Shown here: in pieces, positions 54,425 to 64,000 of the stretch
Layout: every line of letters starts with the position of its first letter
How positions within the stretch are numbered: the stretch's first letter is position 1
DNA from: Macrostomum hystrix
Lineage: Eukaryota; Platyhelminthes; Macrostomidae
Direction: 5' to 3'
DNA length: 64,000 bases
Assembly (NCBI GenBank): GCA_950097015.1
Contig: CATNEN010000037.1
Span: 4,245,501-4,309,500, forward strand
The notes under the pieces: model-generated
What the model was told of the DNA's origin: nothing
The model's database searches: none
The model's input: the letters and a program-made list of their open reading frames with translations, nothing else
Program-made: the position numbers and the translations under genes

Positions 54425-54665
54425 AAGAACAAGCCACCCCCCCTGGAGAAAAACCATTTCAAATACCCACTGCCGACTTCACGACATCTCCCAAACCGAA
54501 CGACCGACTTTTCGTCAAAGTTCACCCTTTGCGATGAACTACGTTCAAAGCCACCCGAGACAACATCGTCGAGATATTCACGTTCTGGATTTTCAAAGCG
54601 ATTGGTTGAATATTTTGGGAGATACAGAAAAAATAAAATTTTGGGTATTTGAAATAGCTCAATTG
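54425..54665 (-). mobile_element. MITE-like element copy D (inverted)
   Basis: The left end is ccatttcaaatacccactgc and the right end gggtatttgaaatagctc. On the minus strand 'tgtatctcccaaaatattca' and 'accaatcg' match copy C, and 'tcgtgaagtcggcagtgggt' matches the right end of copies B and C. Confidence 0.75.
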
Positions 54666-54894
54666 TGGTATTTCTACTGTTAATATCAATTTAAGTTAGG
54701 AGCCGAGGACTTATTTAGCTAGCACCTATAGCTGATGCGAGAGTAGCTATAGATGTCCATGATAGGACCCTTGCCATGTTGCTTGCGATCCATTGTTAGC
54801 ACTAGAAATAAAGACTTGTATGACTCGACCTACCATCGATTTGAGTTCACTCACCGTCCATTGAACCTGACTATGTTTAATTAGATTAAATATA

Positions 54895-55325
54895 CCTGAC
54901 TCACTTTGATTTGACTTGACCCACTTTGATTCGACTTGACCCACTTTGATTCGACTTGACCCATTTGGATTAGAATTGACCCACTTTTATTAGACTTGAC
55001 CCACTTTGATTCGACTTGACCCACTTTGATTCGACTTGACCCATTTGGATTAGACTTGACCCACTTTTATTTGACTTGACCCACTTTGATCCGACTTGAC
55101 CCACTTTGATGAAGCTTGACCCATTTGGATTAGACTTGACCCACTTTGATTTGCCTTGACCCACTTTGATTAGACTTGACCAACTTTTATTTGACTTGAC
55201 CCATTTGGATTAGAATTGACCCACTTTGATGAAGCTTGACCCATTTGGATTAAAATTGACCCACTCTGATGAAGCTTGACCCATTTGGATTAGAACTGAC
55301 CCACTCTGATGAAGCTTGACCCACA
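54895..55325. repeat. Minisatellite, about 20-21 bp unit
   Basis: Units such as ttgacccactttgattcgac, ttgacccatttggattagac and ttgacccactttgatgaagc. About 21 copies. It lies downstream of the DEG/ENaC stop codon. Confidence 0.9.
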
Positions 55326-55512
55326 GCGTCAGATTGAGTTGGCACGCTGATTCGCTATGAGTCAACTATCTTGAGTGAACATGCAGCATATTCTAAATTA
55401 ACCAACGACAAGCAACAAAGGCTGAAACGCGGCAGAGGTAGCGGGTACAGCCCATCAGTGAGTTATAAAGGCCAGGGCAGGAAGGTAGGAGTTGTTTCAC
55501 TGAGGCAGCCAG

Positions 55513-58500
55513 TCAGCCGGCTGAAGATCTGCCAGAGCTGCCCCGTTTTCGAAAATAACGAAAAGCCAGGTAGATAAACTCGATGATCTCAACAAAGCAG
55601 GCCATTGTGAGGCCCAGATACAGTGAGCACAGGCCGCCGATACGGCAGACCAGAGCTTCAAAGGTCACGGTCAGCTTCTCCTCTCGCCTGACCGTGTTGA
55701 AACTCTTCCGCCGAAGCACAACATAGGCAAAGTTTTTAGTTAGCTCGTGCTCGGTGTCGTTCGGTATTTTAGTCAGATCGGTCAGGCGCAGGTAGGCCAT
55801 GATAGAACGAAAGCTGTCCTCCAGGACGGTGGCATTATTGTTGGTGTCCTTGAATCGCTTCCAGCTATGCGACTGGTTGAGCATCCAGTGCAGCTGGAAG
55901 TCGGACACTCGCCAGCGAGTGATTGACAGCTCCTTCTCGTAATAGTACTTGCTGCAGCGCTTCAGACAGCGACGGCCCTCCACTTTGCGTTGCTCCTCTT
56001 TCCAGTCGATCTGCCTCAGGCAGAACAGGTTCCTGGGGTGGCGGGGCGGTTGCCATGGAGACATTAATATGAGATAATTGAGAGGGAGAGAGATTTAAGA
56101 TTTCATTTGATAGGGTCAGCAATGGGGAGTTAAGTGTGAGAAGTTAGAAGTTGGATGTGAGAAATTAAGTTTGTGATCATAAATTTGAAGTCAGATATGA
56201 GAAGTTTAAATTTAGGTGTGAGATATAGAGGAAATTTAGTGCAATAAATCCGCAAGGCGTGATAAATGAAAAGCAAGGTGTGAGAAATGAAAAGCAAGGT
56301 GTGAGAAATAAAAAGCTAGGTGTGAGAAATGAAAAGCTAGTTGTGAGAAATGAAAAGCAAGGTGTGAGAAATGAAAAGCAAGGTGTGAGAAATGAAAAGC
56401 AAGGTGTGAGAAATGAAAAGCTAGGTGTGAGAAATGAAAAGCAAGGCGTAAGAAATGAAAAGCAAGGTGTGAGAAATGAAAAGCAAGGCGTAAGAAATGA
56501 AAATCAAGGTGTGAGAAATGAAAAGCAAGGCGTAAGAAATGAAAAGCAAGGTGTGAGAAATGAAAAGCAAGGTGTGAGAAATGAAAAGCAAGGTGTGAGA
56601 AATGAAAAGCAAGGCGTAAGAAATGAAAAGCAAGGTGTGAGAAATGAAAAGCTAGGTTTGAGAAATGAAAAGCAAGGCGTAAGAAATGAAAAGCAAGGTG
56701 TGAGAAATGAAAAGCAAGGCGTAAGAAATGAAAAGCTAGGTGTGAGAAATGAAAAGCAAGGTGTGAGAAATGAAAAGCTAGGTGTGAGAAATGAAAAGCT
56801 AGGTGTGAGAAATGAAAAGCAAGGTGTGAGAAATGAAAAGCTAGGTGTGAGAAATGAAAAGCTAGGTGTGAGAAATGAAAAGCTAGGTGTGAGAAATGAA
56901 AAGCAAGGCGTAAGAAATGAAAAGCTAGGTGTGAGAAATGAAAAGCAAGGCAGGCGTGAGAAATGAAAAGCAAGGTGTGAGAAATTAGAAGCTAGAAGTG
57001 AGAAATTAGACGCTGGAAGTGAGAAATGAGAAGTCAGATGTGAGAATGGACTATTTAGTATGATAATTTAATAGAGGATGGGAAAAATGAGGAAATGCAA
57101 TAAAATAATATAGAATTACTAGTATATTGATTGATTTAGTGAAGTAACTGGGTTGAGGTTTTAGTCTGCAAATTAGCCCATGAGTAAGTTTATAACACAC
57201 TTCAATCAGCGAAACAGACCAGTTTGGCTAATTAGGACAGTCCGCAGTATTTGATCAACAGATCTGACGGCTCCAATCAGATTCCGCTAGCAACCAAGTC
57301 GCTCACAATTAGAAAAAACACGATTGTAAATCAATGCAGACAGCTGCCAGTTTGTCAGTTCTCGGCTAAGCTAATTTAATTAATTAATTTCATCGCATTT
57401 TGGAATAATCATGTATTACTTCGTATTATTTTTTTATAATGATTCGTAATATCGCTTAAACTATGGCTGAACTAAAAACTCTGACCTAGAGACTAAGGCT
57501 TTATATTTTCTGCTGATTACCCCAGAGAATAATGCTAGGAATTATTCATGACCCCAACATGCCACCTCGAGCTGACGCCGGTTCAGTTTTTGTGAGATTG
57601 AGTTAAAATGAATTTTATCTTACAAATTTCTAGTTCTCATTGCCCCATGCGGCTCACTTAAAGAAGGGCAGAGGGCCCGATTGCCCCAGCACTCCGCAGT
57701 AGGGCACACTGTTGCTAAGCAACCCGGGCGGCCTTGGATACCGGGAGATGACGCAGCCGCATTTTCTCATCGCCAGCTCGTTCAGCTCCTGACGAACGCA
57801 GGCGTCGAATGAGTAGGCGTACGAGTTGTCGAGATCGGCGATTCTGGGACTGTCAGCTGGGTGGCACAGGTCCGTTGGACAGTCTGGAGCCTCCTGCCAC
57901 AACACGGAGTCAAATGACACTTCAACCATCTTGCCTGCGGAGTGTTTTGAATGCGTAAATAAGTGTAGTACACTTTGTATCCGCGACTGTGAGCGATCCA
58001 TCAGATCCATCAGTCATTGGGCACGATCCATCAGTCATTGGGCACGATCCATCAGTCATTGGGCCCGATCCATCAGTCATTGGGCCCGATCCATCAGTCA
58101 TTGGGCCCGATCCATCAGTCATTGGGCCCGATCCATCAGTCATTGGGCCCGATCCATCAGTCATTGGGCTCGATCCATCAGTCATTGGGCCCGATCCATC
58201 AGTCATTGGGCCCGATCCATCAGTCATTGGGCCCGATCCATCAGTCATTGGGCACGATCCATCAGTCATTGGGCCCGATCCATCAGTCATTGGGCACGAT
58301 CCATCAGTCATTGGGCCCGATCCATCAGTCATTGGGCCCGATCCATCAGTCATTGGGCCCGATCCATCAGTCATAGAAACATATTCCTCAATCTTTGAAA
58401 TCGATCGATGTGTCATTTTTTATCAATCAACCCGCCAGTCACTCCCGATCAATCAACCCGCAGTCACTCCTGATCAATCAACCCATCCGTCACTCCTGAT

Positions 58501-59843
58501 CAATCAACCCATCAGTCACTCCTGATCAATCAACCCGTCAGTCACTCCTGATCAATCAACCCATCAGTCACTCCTGATCAATCAACCCGCCAGTCACTCC
58601 TGATCAATCAACCCGTCAGTCACTCCTGATCAATCAACCCGTCAGTCACTCCTGATCAATCAACCCATCCGTCACTCCTGATCAATCAACCCATCCGTCA
58701 CTCCTGATCAATCAACCCATCCGTCACTCCTGATCAATCAACCCATCCGTCACTCCCGATCAATCAACCCATCAGTCACTCCTGATCAATCAACCCATCC
58801 GTCACTCCTGATCAATCAACCCATCCGTCACTCCCGATCAATCAACCCATCCGTCACTCCTGATCAATCAACCCATCCGTCACTCCTGATCAATCAACCC
58901 ATCCGCCACTCCTGATCAATCAACCCATCAGTCACTCGTGATCAATCAACCCATCAGTCACTCGTGATCAATCAACCCATCAGTCACTCGTGATCAATCA
59001 ACCCATCAGTCACTCCTGATCAATCAACCCATCCGCCACTCCTGATCAATTAACCCATCAGTCACTCCTGATCAATCAACCCATCCGTCACTCCTGATCA
59101 ATCAACCCATCAGTCACTCCTGATCAATCAACCCGTCAGTCACTCCTGATCAATCAACCCGTCAGTCACTCCTGATCAATCAACCCATCAGTCACTCCTG
59201 ATCAATCAACCCATCAGTCACTCCTGATCAATCAACCCATCCGTCACTCCTGATCAATCAACCCGTCAGTCACTCCTGATCAATCAACCCGTCAGTCACT
59301 CCTGATCAATCAACCCATCAGTCACTCCTGATCAATCAACCCATCAGTCACTCCCGATCAATCAACCCATCCGTCACTCCTGATCAATCAACCCATCCGC
59401 CACTCCTGATCAATCAACCCATCAGTCACTCCCGATCAATCAACCCATCCGTCACTCCTGATCAATCAACCCATCAGTCACTCCTGATCAATCAACCCAT
59501 CCGTCACTCCTGATCAATCAACCCATCCGCCACTCCTGATCAATCAACCCATCAGTCACTCCCGATCAATCAACCCATCCGTCACTCCCGATCAATCAAC
59601 CCATCCGTCACTCCCGATCAATCAACCCATCAGTCACTCCCGATCAATCAACCCAGCGGTCATTGCCATTAGTCGATCAATCAGCCAGCAGAAAGCAAGT
59701 TGTCAGAGCTCTCAGAAGGCAGCTGAAATCGGTGCAGCCTCTTGCTTGATGGCAAGCCGGAAGCCATCAGACCTCAATTTGATTTGCCGCCTCCCCGAGT
59801 TACAATTTGAGCCGAAAGAGAAAGTGGAAGCAAATGAGATTTA

Positions 59844-59882
<39 letters not shown>

Positions 59883-62524
59883 AGGGGTGCTCGCAAAGCA
59901 GCCTCAAGTGCCTCTTGCCCATTGAGCAGCAAGATGGATAATGCCTCAGAAGACACACTGCACGGCACACAGACTCACACCCTTTGCCTTTTATGACCCT
60001 TTAGAGGCGCAGGCATGACCTAGAACGAGGTCAGCAAACTGTTGGACTTAATGAGAGGGGTACCGTAATATTTTGCAGCAAAAAATCGGCTGCATCTATC
60101 ATGCCAATTGCTTTTGTGTTCTGAGATTGAAACTGAATATGTTACTGCTTTAAAAATGTGAAAAAATCTACTCAGTCCTTGCGACAATTGATCCGCGAAG
60201 CAAGAGGCACTCAGGTGAATTGCCTCTCTGATCCTTTGTGTTTTCTGCTGCCATTCTACATTCTTCAATTCCAGGCCTGCATTCCTAAAACGATTTTGGG
60301 GGAAAATATTGCACAGCCAAGTCACAGCAGACCCAGTGCGACGGGAAGTGTCGTAGATAGATAGAAATTACAGTTAGCCCAGTCAGGTCAGACACACAGC
60401 CACTCAAATTTATACGCATGCTAATATAATATTTGCAGGATCGAGGGCTGAGGGGCATGGCACATCATTTGGTGACACCAGACCCGCAGCCAGCGAGGAG
60501 GCAATTCTGACCATTCCGCTGACTCCTGAGCACACACGCACACAGATACGCAGGCACACGCTCACACAGGTGTGTACATCTGCCCTGACTTTCTCATCGT
60601 CAGGCAATGTACACTCTCACTGTGCCTTGGAGGTTGGCCCTTAAAGGTCGGAAATTGCACGACAAGCCTCCAAGCCTTCTCTCCGCGGCCTCGCCACGGA
60701 ATCGAGCTCAGGGACCTTGTCTCGCTCGATTACACGAGTTGCTACCCTCTGGCTGAGGCTCAGGCTCCTGACCAATCGGCTACCACTGGTTTTTAATCCG
60801 CAGTGCACTCACCCCTCCACTGGATATTAAGCTAATCAAATAAATTTTATTGCTGCTGGTTGGCAGTCAATCTGTCACGCACCGGGGGCCCAACGTGCCT
60901 TCATCGTTCCGTGGCATTCTCCTCTCTCTCATTCTCTCAAATTGTGTTTGCTGCCAAATAGGCAGCAGCCCCGGGGCTTCAAGAGGTCAAGGCAGCGAAT
61001 CAATCAAGCTGCTGAGTTGGGCTTCCCCTTGGCAACCCGGCCAAGCCCACAAACAAACCAAACCTCCCAGATCCCCCATCCGCTCGTGCTCCTCATTGAT
61101 TCCGGGAACTGTGCGGCTGCATTTTATTCCCCCCCACATCGATCTAGGTCGAGCAGGTCGTTCTCTGCCGGAATGATTGGGGCCTGAGTCAGGTCTGAGC
61201 ATAATTGGCCCTATCGAGGATGTGTGAAGTGTGCAGCAGACCTGGGCGCCACCCCCCTTGTGTATGGGTTTGCCGCTGCTTTTCACACTGAATGGGTCTC
61301 GAGTCAGGGAGGCACGACTCATTTCTGTAGGTATTTTCAGCCTTGTCATCAAGCCCAGCTAGCGTGCTCAGGATGCTGATGGCTTCATAATGATTATGTT
61401 GATTCGCTCCTCCGATTTTTACAAGCTACTCAGATTGGTACAAACTACTCAGATTGGTACAAACTACTCAGATTGGTACAAAATACTCAGATTGGTACAA
61501 ACTACTCAGATTGGTACGAACTACTCAGATTGGTACAAACTACTCAGATTGGTACAAACTACTCAGATTGGTACAAACTACTCAGATTGGTACAAACTAC
61601 TCAGATTGGTACAAACTACTCAGATTGGTACAAACTACTCAGATTGGTACAAACTACTCAGATTGGTACAAACTACTCAGATTGGTACAAACTACTCAGA
61701 TTTTTACACACTTCTCTGATCTGCACAAACCTGCTCAGGTTTTTACACACCCTCAGATCAGTACACACAGGCAGATCAGTACACACAGTCAGATCGGTAC
61801 ACACCCTCAGATCGGTACACACCCTCAGATCGGTACACACCCTCAGATCGGTACACACCCTCAGATCGGTACACACCCTCAGATTGGTAGTACACACCCT
61901 CAGATCGGTACACACCCTCAGATCGGTACACACCCTCATATCAGTACACACCCTCAGATTGGTACACACCCTCATATCAGTACACACCCTCAGATTGGTA
62001 CACACCCTCATATCAGTACACACCCTCAGATTGGTACACACCCTCATATCAGTACACACCCTCAGATTGGTACACACCCTCAGATGGGTACACACAGTCA
62101 GTTTGTCACACACAGTCGGATAGTCCAACCTGGTTCCACATTGACCCCGCCCTGCTCAATATCCGGGTAGAGCTTGCTCTCGTGCAGCAGCAGTCGCAGG
62201 CCGTAAGCCTGGTCGAAGACGTCTGAGACGAAGGCTCGCTCGTGTTCAGACGGCTGCTGGTCAGGAATCACAGAGCCCAGATCCAGGATGAGGTAGACAG
62301 CTGAGATGAGCTGGCTGTTCTGGGTTGGCTGCACTGTATAGCAGTTGAAGTATCTCGGATGTGACACCAGCTGAAAGCGCAGATCGCAGTCTAGCTCATT
62401 GCCAACAAGCATGTTCGGCCCGACAGTAACCACGCAGTGGAGCAGAAATTCGCGTACTGAGTGTCCGAGCAGGACTGTCTGGCTGTAGTTCAGCCACTGG
62501 TAATACACGTTTACCAAGTCATAT
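55513..62524 (-). CDS. DEG/ENaC-type sodium channel subunit, C-terminal part (5' exons off window)
   Basis: Three exons on the minus strand, 62524-62130, 57934-57658 and 56032-55513, join in frame through GT/AG sites and give the last 396 aa. Exon 1 here holds extracellular domain with 'YFNCYTVQP' and 'QAYGLRLLLHESKLYPDIEQ', typical of the family. Exon 2 has the Cys-rich core ('AYSFDACVRQELNELAMRKC', then GC). Exon 3 has 'CSKYYYEKELS' and TM2 with 'GGLCSLYLGLTMACFVEIIE'. The usual G-x-S of the selectivity filter reads G-L-T. TM1 and the N-terminus are missing and must lie beyond 62524, across two arrays and past the right edge. Members form trimeric Na+ channels gated by peptides, acid or force; peptide-gated forms are common in lophotrochozoans. 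Introns of 4.2 and 1.6 kb are dominated by minisatellites. Confidence 0.92.
56255..56995. repeat. Intronic minisatellite, 21-bp unit, about 35 copies
   Basis: The unit gtgagaaatgaaaagcaagg then t has variants gctagg and ggcgtaa. It lies in the last DEG/ENaC intron, about 200 bp from the acceptor. Both strands have 230-245-codon open frames because 21 is divisible by three. Confidence 0.94.
57000..57655. other. DEG/ENaC intron, non-array part
   Basis: AT-rich intronic sequence running up to the donor at 57657/57656. No embedded gene is seen. Confidence 0.4.
58000..58375. repeat. Intronic minisatellite, 21-bp unit, about 17 copies
   Basis: The unit is catcagtcattgggcccgat then c. It starts about 65 bp upstream of the DEG/ENaC exon at 57934. 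Several frames are open on both strands; these are not genes. Confidence 0.94.
58425..59660. repeat. Intronic minisatellite, 26-bp unit, about 47 copies
   Basis: The unit is atcaatcaacccatcagtca then ctcctg, with variants ccatccgtca, ccgtcagtca, ccatccgcca, and ctcccg/ctcgtg. Variant runs repeat as blocks. It follows the 21-bp array almost directly. Confidence 0.95.
59844..59882. repeat. CTG/CAG trinucleotide run, 12 repeats
   Basis: An uninterrupted (CTG)12 on the plus strand, within the 4.2-kb DEG/ENaC intron. It is not in a supported reading frame. Confidence 0.93.
59890..60415. other. DEG/ENaC intron, unassigned segment
   Basis: Mixed-composition intronic sequence with short frames lacking family likeness. 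Confidence 0.35.
60420..60800 (-). mobile_element. tRNA-derived SINE, family 2, inverted copy
   Basis: It reads on the minus strand in the same order as 6755-7090: a tRNA-like head near 60715-60800, then 'ggccaacctccaaggcacag', 'gtgtacattgcctgacgatg', a tg-rich stretch, and 'gctggctgcgggtctggtgt' near 60475. The head is partly degraded. It lies in the DEG/ENaC intron. Confidence 0.75.
60805..61420. other. DEG/ENaC intron, unassigned segment
   Basis: GC-richer intronic sequence (60850-61350) with open frames on both strands but no recognisable family and no splice-consistent extension. Left unannotated as coding. Confidence 0.3.
61425..61712. repeat. Intronic minisatellite, 19-bp unit, about 15 copies
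   Basis: The unit is actcagattggtacaaact, nearly perfect. It leads into a related 18-bp array on its right. Confidence 0.94.
61745..62100. repeat. Intronic minisatellite, 18-bp unit, about 20 copies
   Basis: The unit is tacacaccctcagatcgg, alternating with ctcatatcag at 61930-62060 to make a 36-bp dimer. It shares the core 'cag attggtaca' with the adjoining 19-bp array and ends about 30 bp from the DEG/ENaC donor at 62129. Confidence 0.94.
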
Positions 62525-62552
62525 CTGTAAATTCGCAGGCATAATGTGGCAC

Positions 62553-62938
62553 TAGTCAGAGTGTACTGACACTAGTCAGAGTGTACTGACACTAGTCAGA
62601 GTGTACTGACACTAGTCAGAGTGTACTGGCACTAGTCAGAGTGTCCTGACACTAGTCAGAGTGTACTTACACTAGTCAGAGTGCACTGACACTAGTCAGA
62701 GTGTACTGACACTAGTCAGAGTGTACTGACACTAGTCAGAGTGTACTGACACTAGTCAGAGTGTACTGGCACTAGTCAGAGTGTACTTACACTAGTCAGA
62801 GTGCACTGACACTAGTCAGAGTGTACTGACACTAGTCAGAGTGTTTTGACACTAGTCAGAGTGTTTTGACACTAGTCAGAGTGTACTGACACTAGTCAGA
62901 GTGTTCTGACACTAGTCAGAGTGTACTGACACTAGGCA
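62553..62938. repeat. Intronic minisatellite, 20-bp unit, about 19 copies
   Basis: The unit is actagtcagagtgtactgac. It begins about 30 bp upstream of the DEG/ENaC exon acceptor at 62525 and contains an ACTAGT palindrome per unit. Confidence 0.94.
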
Positions 62939-63134
62939 GAAAAAATTGAAGTGCAGCGCAGTTGCCAAGTCACTCAGTTGGCACTGATAATCAGTCAAAA
63001 AATAAACAGGCTTCATGAAAAAACACTTTCAGAATTGTTTTTTGCTTTTTTCTCCCATAATCTTCTTTCATCATAACTATACTAAAATAATTAGAAGCGG
63101 CAATTTTTCGCTATTATTTATAATTACTTCTAAT

Positions 63135-64000
63135 GGTCTAGCTACGATTCGATATATTGGTCTAGCTACGATTCCATATATTGGTCTAGCTACGATTCCA
63201 TATATTGGTCTAGCTACGATTCCATATATTGGTCTAGCTACGATTCCATATATTGGTCTAGCTACGATTCCTTCTATTGGTCTAGCTACGATTCCATATA
63301 TTGGTCTAGCTACGATTCCATATATTGGTCTAGCTACGATTCCATATATTGGTCTAGCTACGATTCCATATATTGGTCTAGCTAAGATTCCATATATTGG
63401 TCTAGCTACGATTCCATATATTGGTCTAGCTACGATTCCATATATTGGTCTAGCTACGATTCCTTCTATTGGTCTAGCTACGATTCCATATATTGGTCTA
63501 GCTAAGATTCCATATATTGGTCTAGCTACGATTCCATATATTGGTCTAGCTACGATTCCATATATTGGTCTAGCTACGATTCCATATATTGGTCTAGCTA
63601 CGATTTCATATATTGGTCTAGCTACGATTCCATATATTGGTCTAGCTACGATTCCATATATTGGTCTAGCTACGATTCCATATATTGGTCTAGCTACGAT
63701 TCCATATATTGGTCTAGCTACGATTCCATATAATGGTCTAGCTACGATTCCATATATTGGTCTAGCTACGATTCCTTCTATTGGTCTAGCTACGATTCCA
63801 TATATTGGTCTAGCTAAGATTCCATATATTGGTCTAGCTACGATTCGATATATTGGTCTAGCTACGATTCCATATATTGGTCTAGCTACGATTCCATATA
63901 TTGGTCTAGCTACGATTCCATATATTGGTCTAGCTACGATTCCATATATTGGTCTAGCTACGATTCCTTCTATTGGTCTAGCTACGATTCCATATATTGG
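63135..64000. repeat. Minisatellite, 24-bp unit, running off the window, with 29-unit higher-order period
   Basis: The unit tattggtctagctacgattc then cata is repeated about 36 times up to the window edge. Marker variants (gattcgata, ccttctatt, gctaagatt) recur at a spacing of 696 bp, that is 29 units. The array probably lies in the next DEG/ENaC intron. Confidence 0.94.

Noticed and set aside
55371-55577. 68-codon plus-strand frame
   Set aside because: It overlaps the DEG/ENaC stop region in antisense and has no family likeness.
56236-56973. Open frames of 235-245 codons on both strands
   Set aside because: They are products of the 21-bp intronic array.
58425-59660. Possible CRISPR-like array
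   Set aside because: Units are head-to-tail and contiguous with no unique spacers, and the genome is that of an animal. It is a minisatellite.
60850-61352. Open frames on both strands in the DEG/ENaC intron
   Set aside because: They look protein-like only because the stretch is GC-rich; no domain was recognised. A nested gene cannot be excluded without transcripts.
1-64000. Prokaryotic-style defence or operon system
   Set aside because: Spliced animal genes, SINEs and mariner elements show a metazoan genome; no clustered defence genes, phage genes or operons are present.

Overview
This is a gene-bearing stretch of an animal nuclear genome. Genes are split by GT/AG introns, and the families are bilaterian: CCDC146 and CFAP96 (cilia), an R-SNARE, an SLC22 transporter, a TMEM179-like protein, a peptide-receptor-type GPCR, a DEG/ENaC channel, a LOTUS-domain protein and an ependymin-like secreted protein. 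Compact genes, tRNA-derived SINEs, mariner/Tc1 elements and very heavy minisatellite content would fit a free-living flatworm such as Macrostomum or another lophotrochozoan. The species cannot be fixed from this sequence alone.

Layout. 1-9.1 kb: two minisatellites, an ependymin-like gene (-), several SINE/MITE copies and CFAP96 (-). 9.1-14.7 kb: an AT-rich gene-free stretch, then a two-exon F-box/zinc-finger gene (+). 15.3-21.4 kb: a 30-bp and an 18-bp minisatellite and a three-exon TMEM179-like gene (-). 22.6-25.4 kb: an AT-rich stretch with a deleted mariner copy, then synaptobrevin/VAMP (+). 26.4-31.6 kb: a 32-bp satellite, a two-exon beta-propeller-like gene (-), a fold-back Tc1-like element and a LINE remnant. 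32.3-35.5 kb: CCDC146 (-). 37.0-37.5 kb: a LOTUS-domain gene (+) with an apparent frame break. 39.0-42.4 kb: a four-exon SLC22-type transporter (-). 46.2-51.2 kb: a two-exon rhodopsin-class GPCR (-) with a 3.7-kb intron full of repeats. 55.5-62.5 kb: the last three exons seen of a DEG/ENaC channel (-), whose 5' exons lie beyond the right edge.

About 25 different minisatellite arrays (14-42 bp units) make up roughly a fifth to a quarter of the window. Every predicted intron except the 151-bp CCDC146 intron and SLC22 intron 1 lies next to or contains such an array. SLC22 intron 1 instead holds a MITE-like element with a short tandem expansion inside it. In two introns the array begins at the 5' splice site itself. 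Long open frames inside arrays come from unit lengths divisible by three or from chance and are not annotated as genes.

The genes show no operon-like functional grouping; they are a normal mixed animal gene neighbourhood. The most unusual signals are the splice-site-anchored minisatellites, a 642-bp perfectly matched inverted repeat made of two transposase 5' halves, a four-copy MITE-like family ending in a GTATTTCAAATACCC-type motif, and a higher-order 696-bp period inside the terminal 24-bp array.
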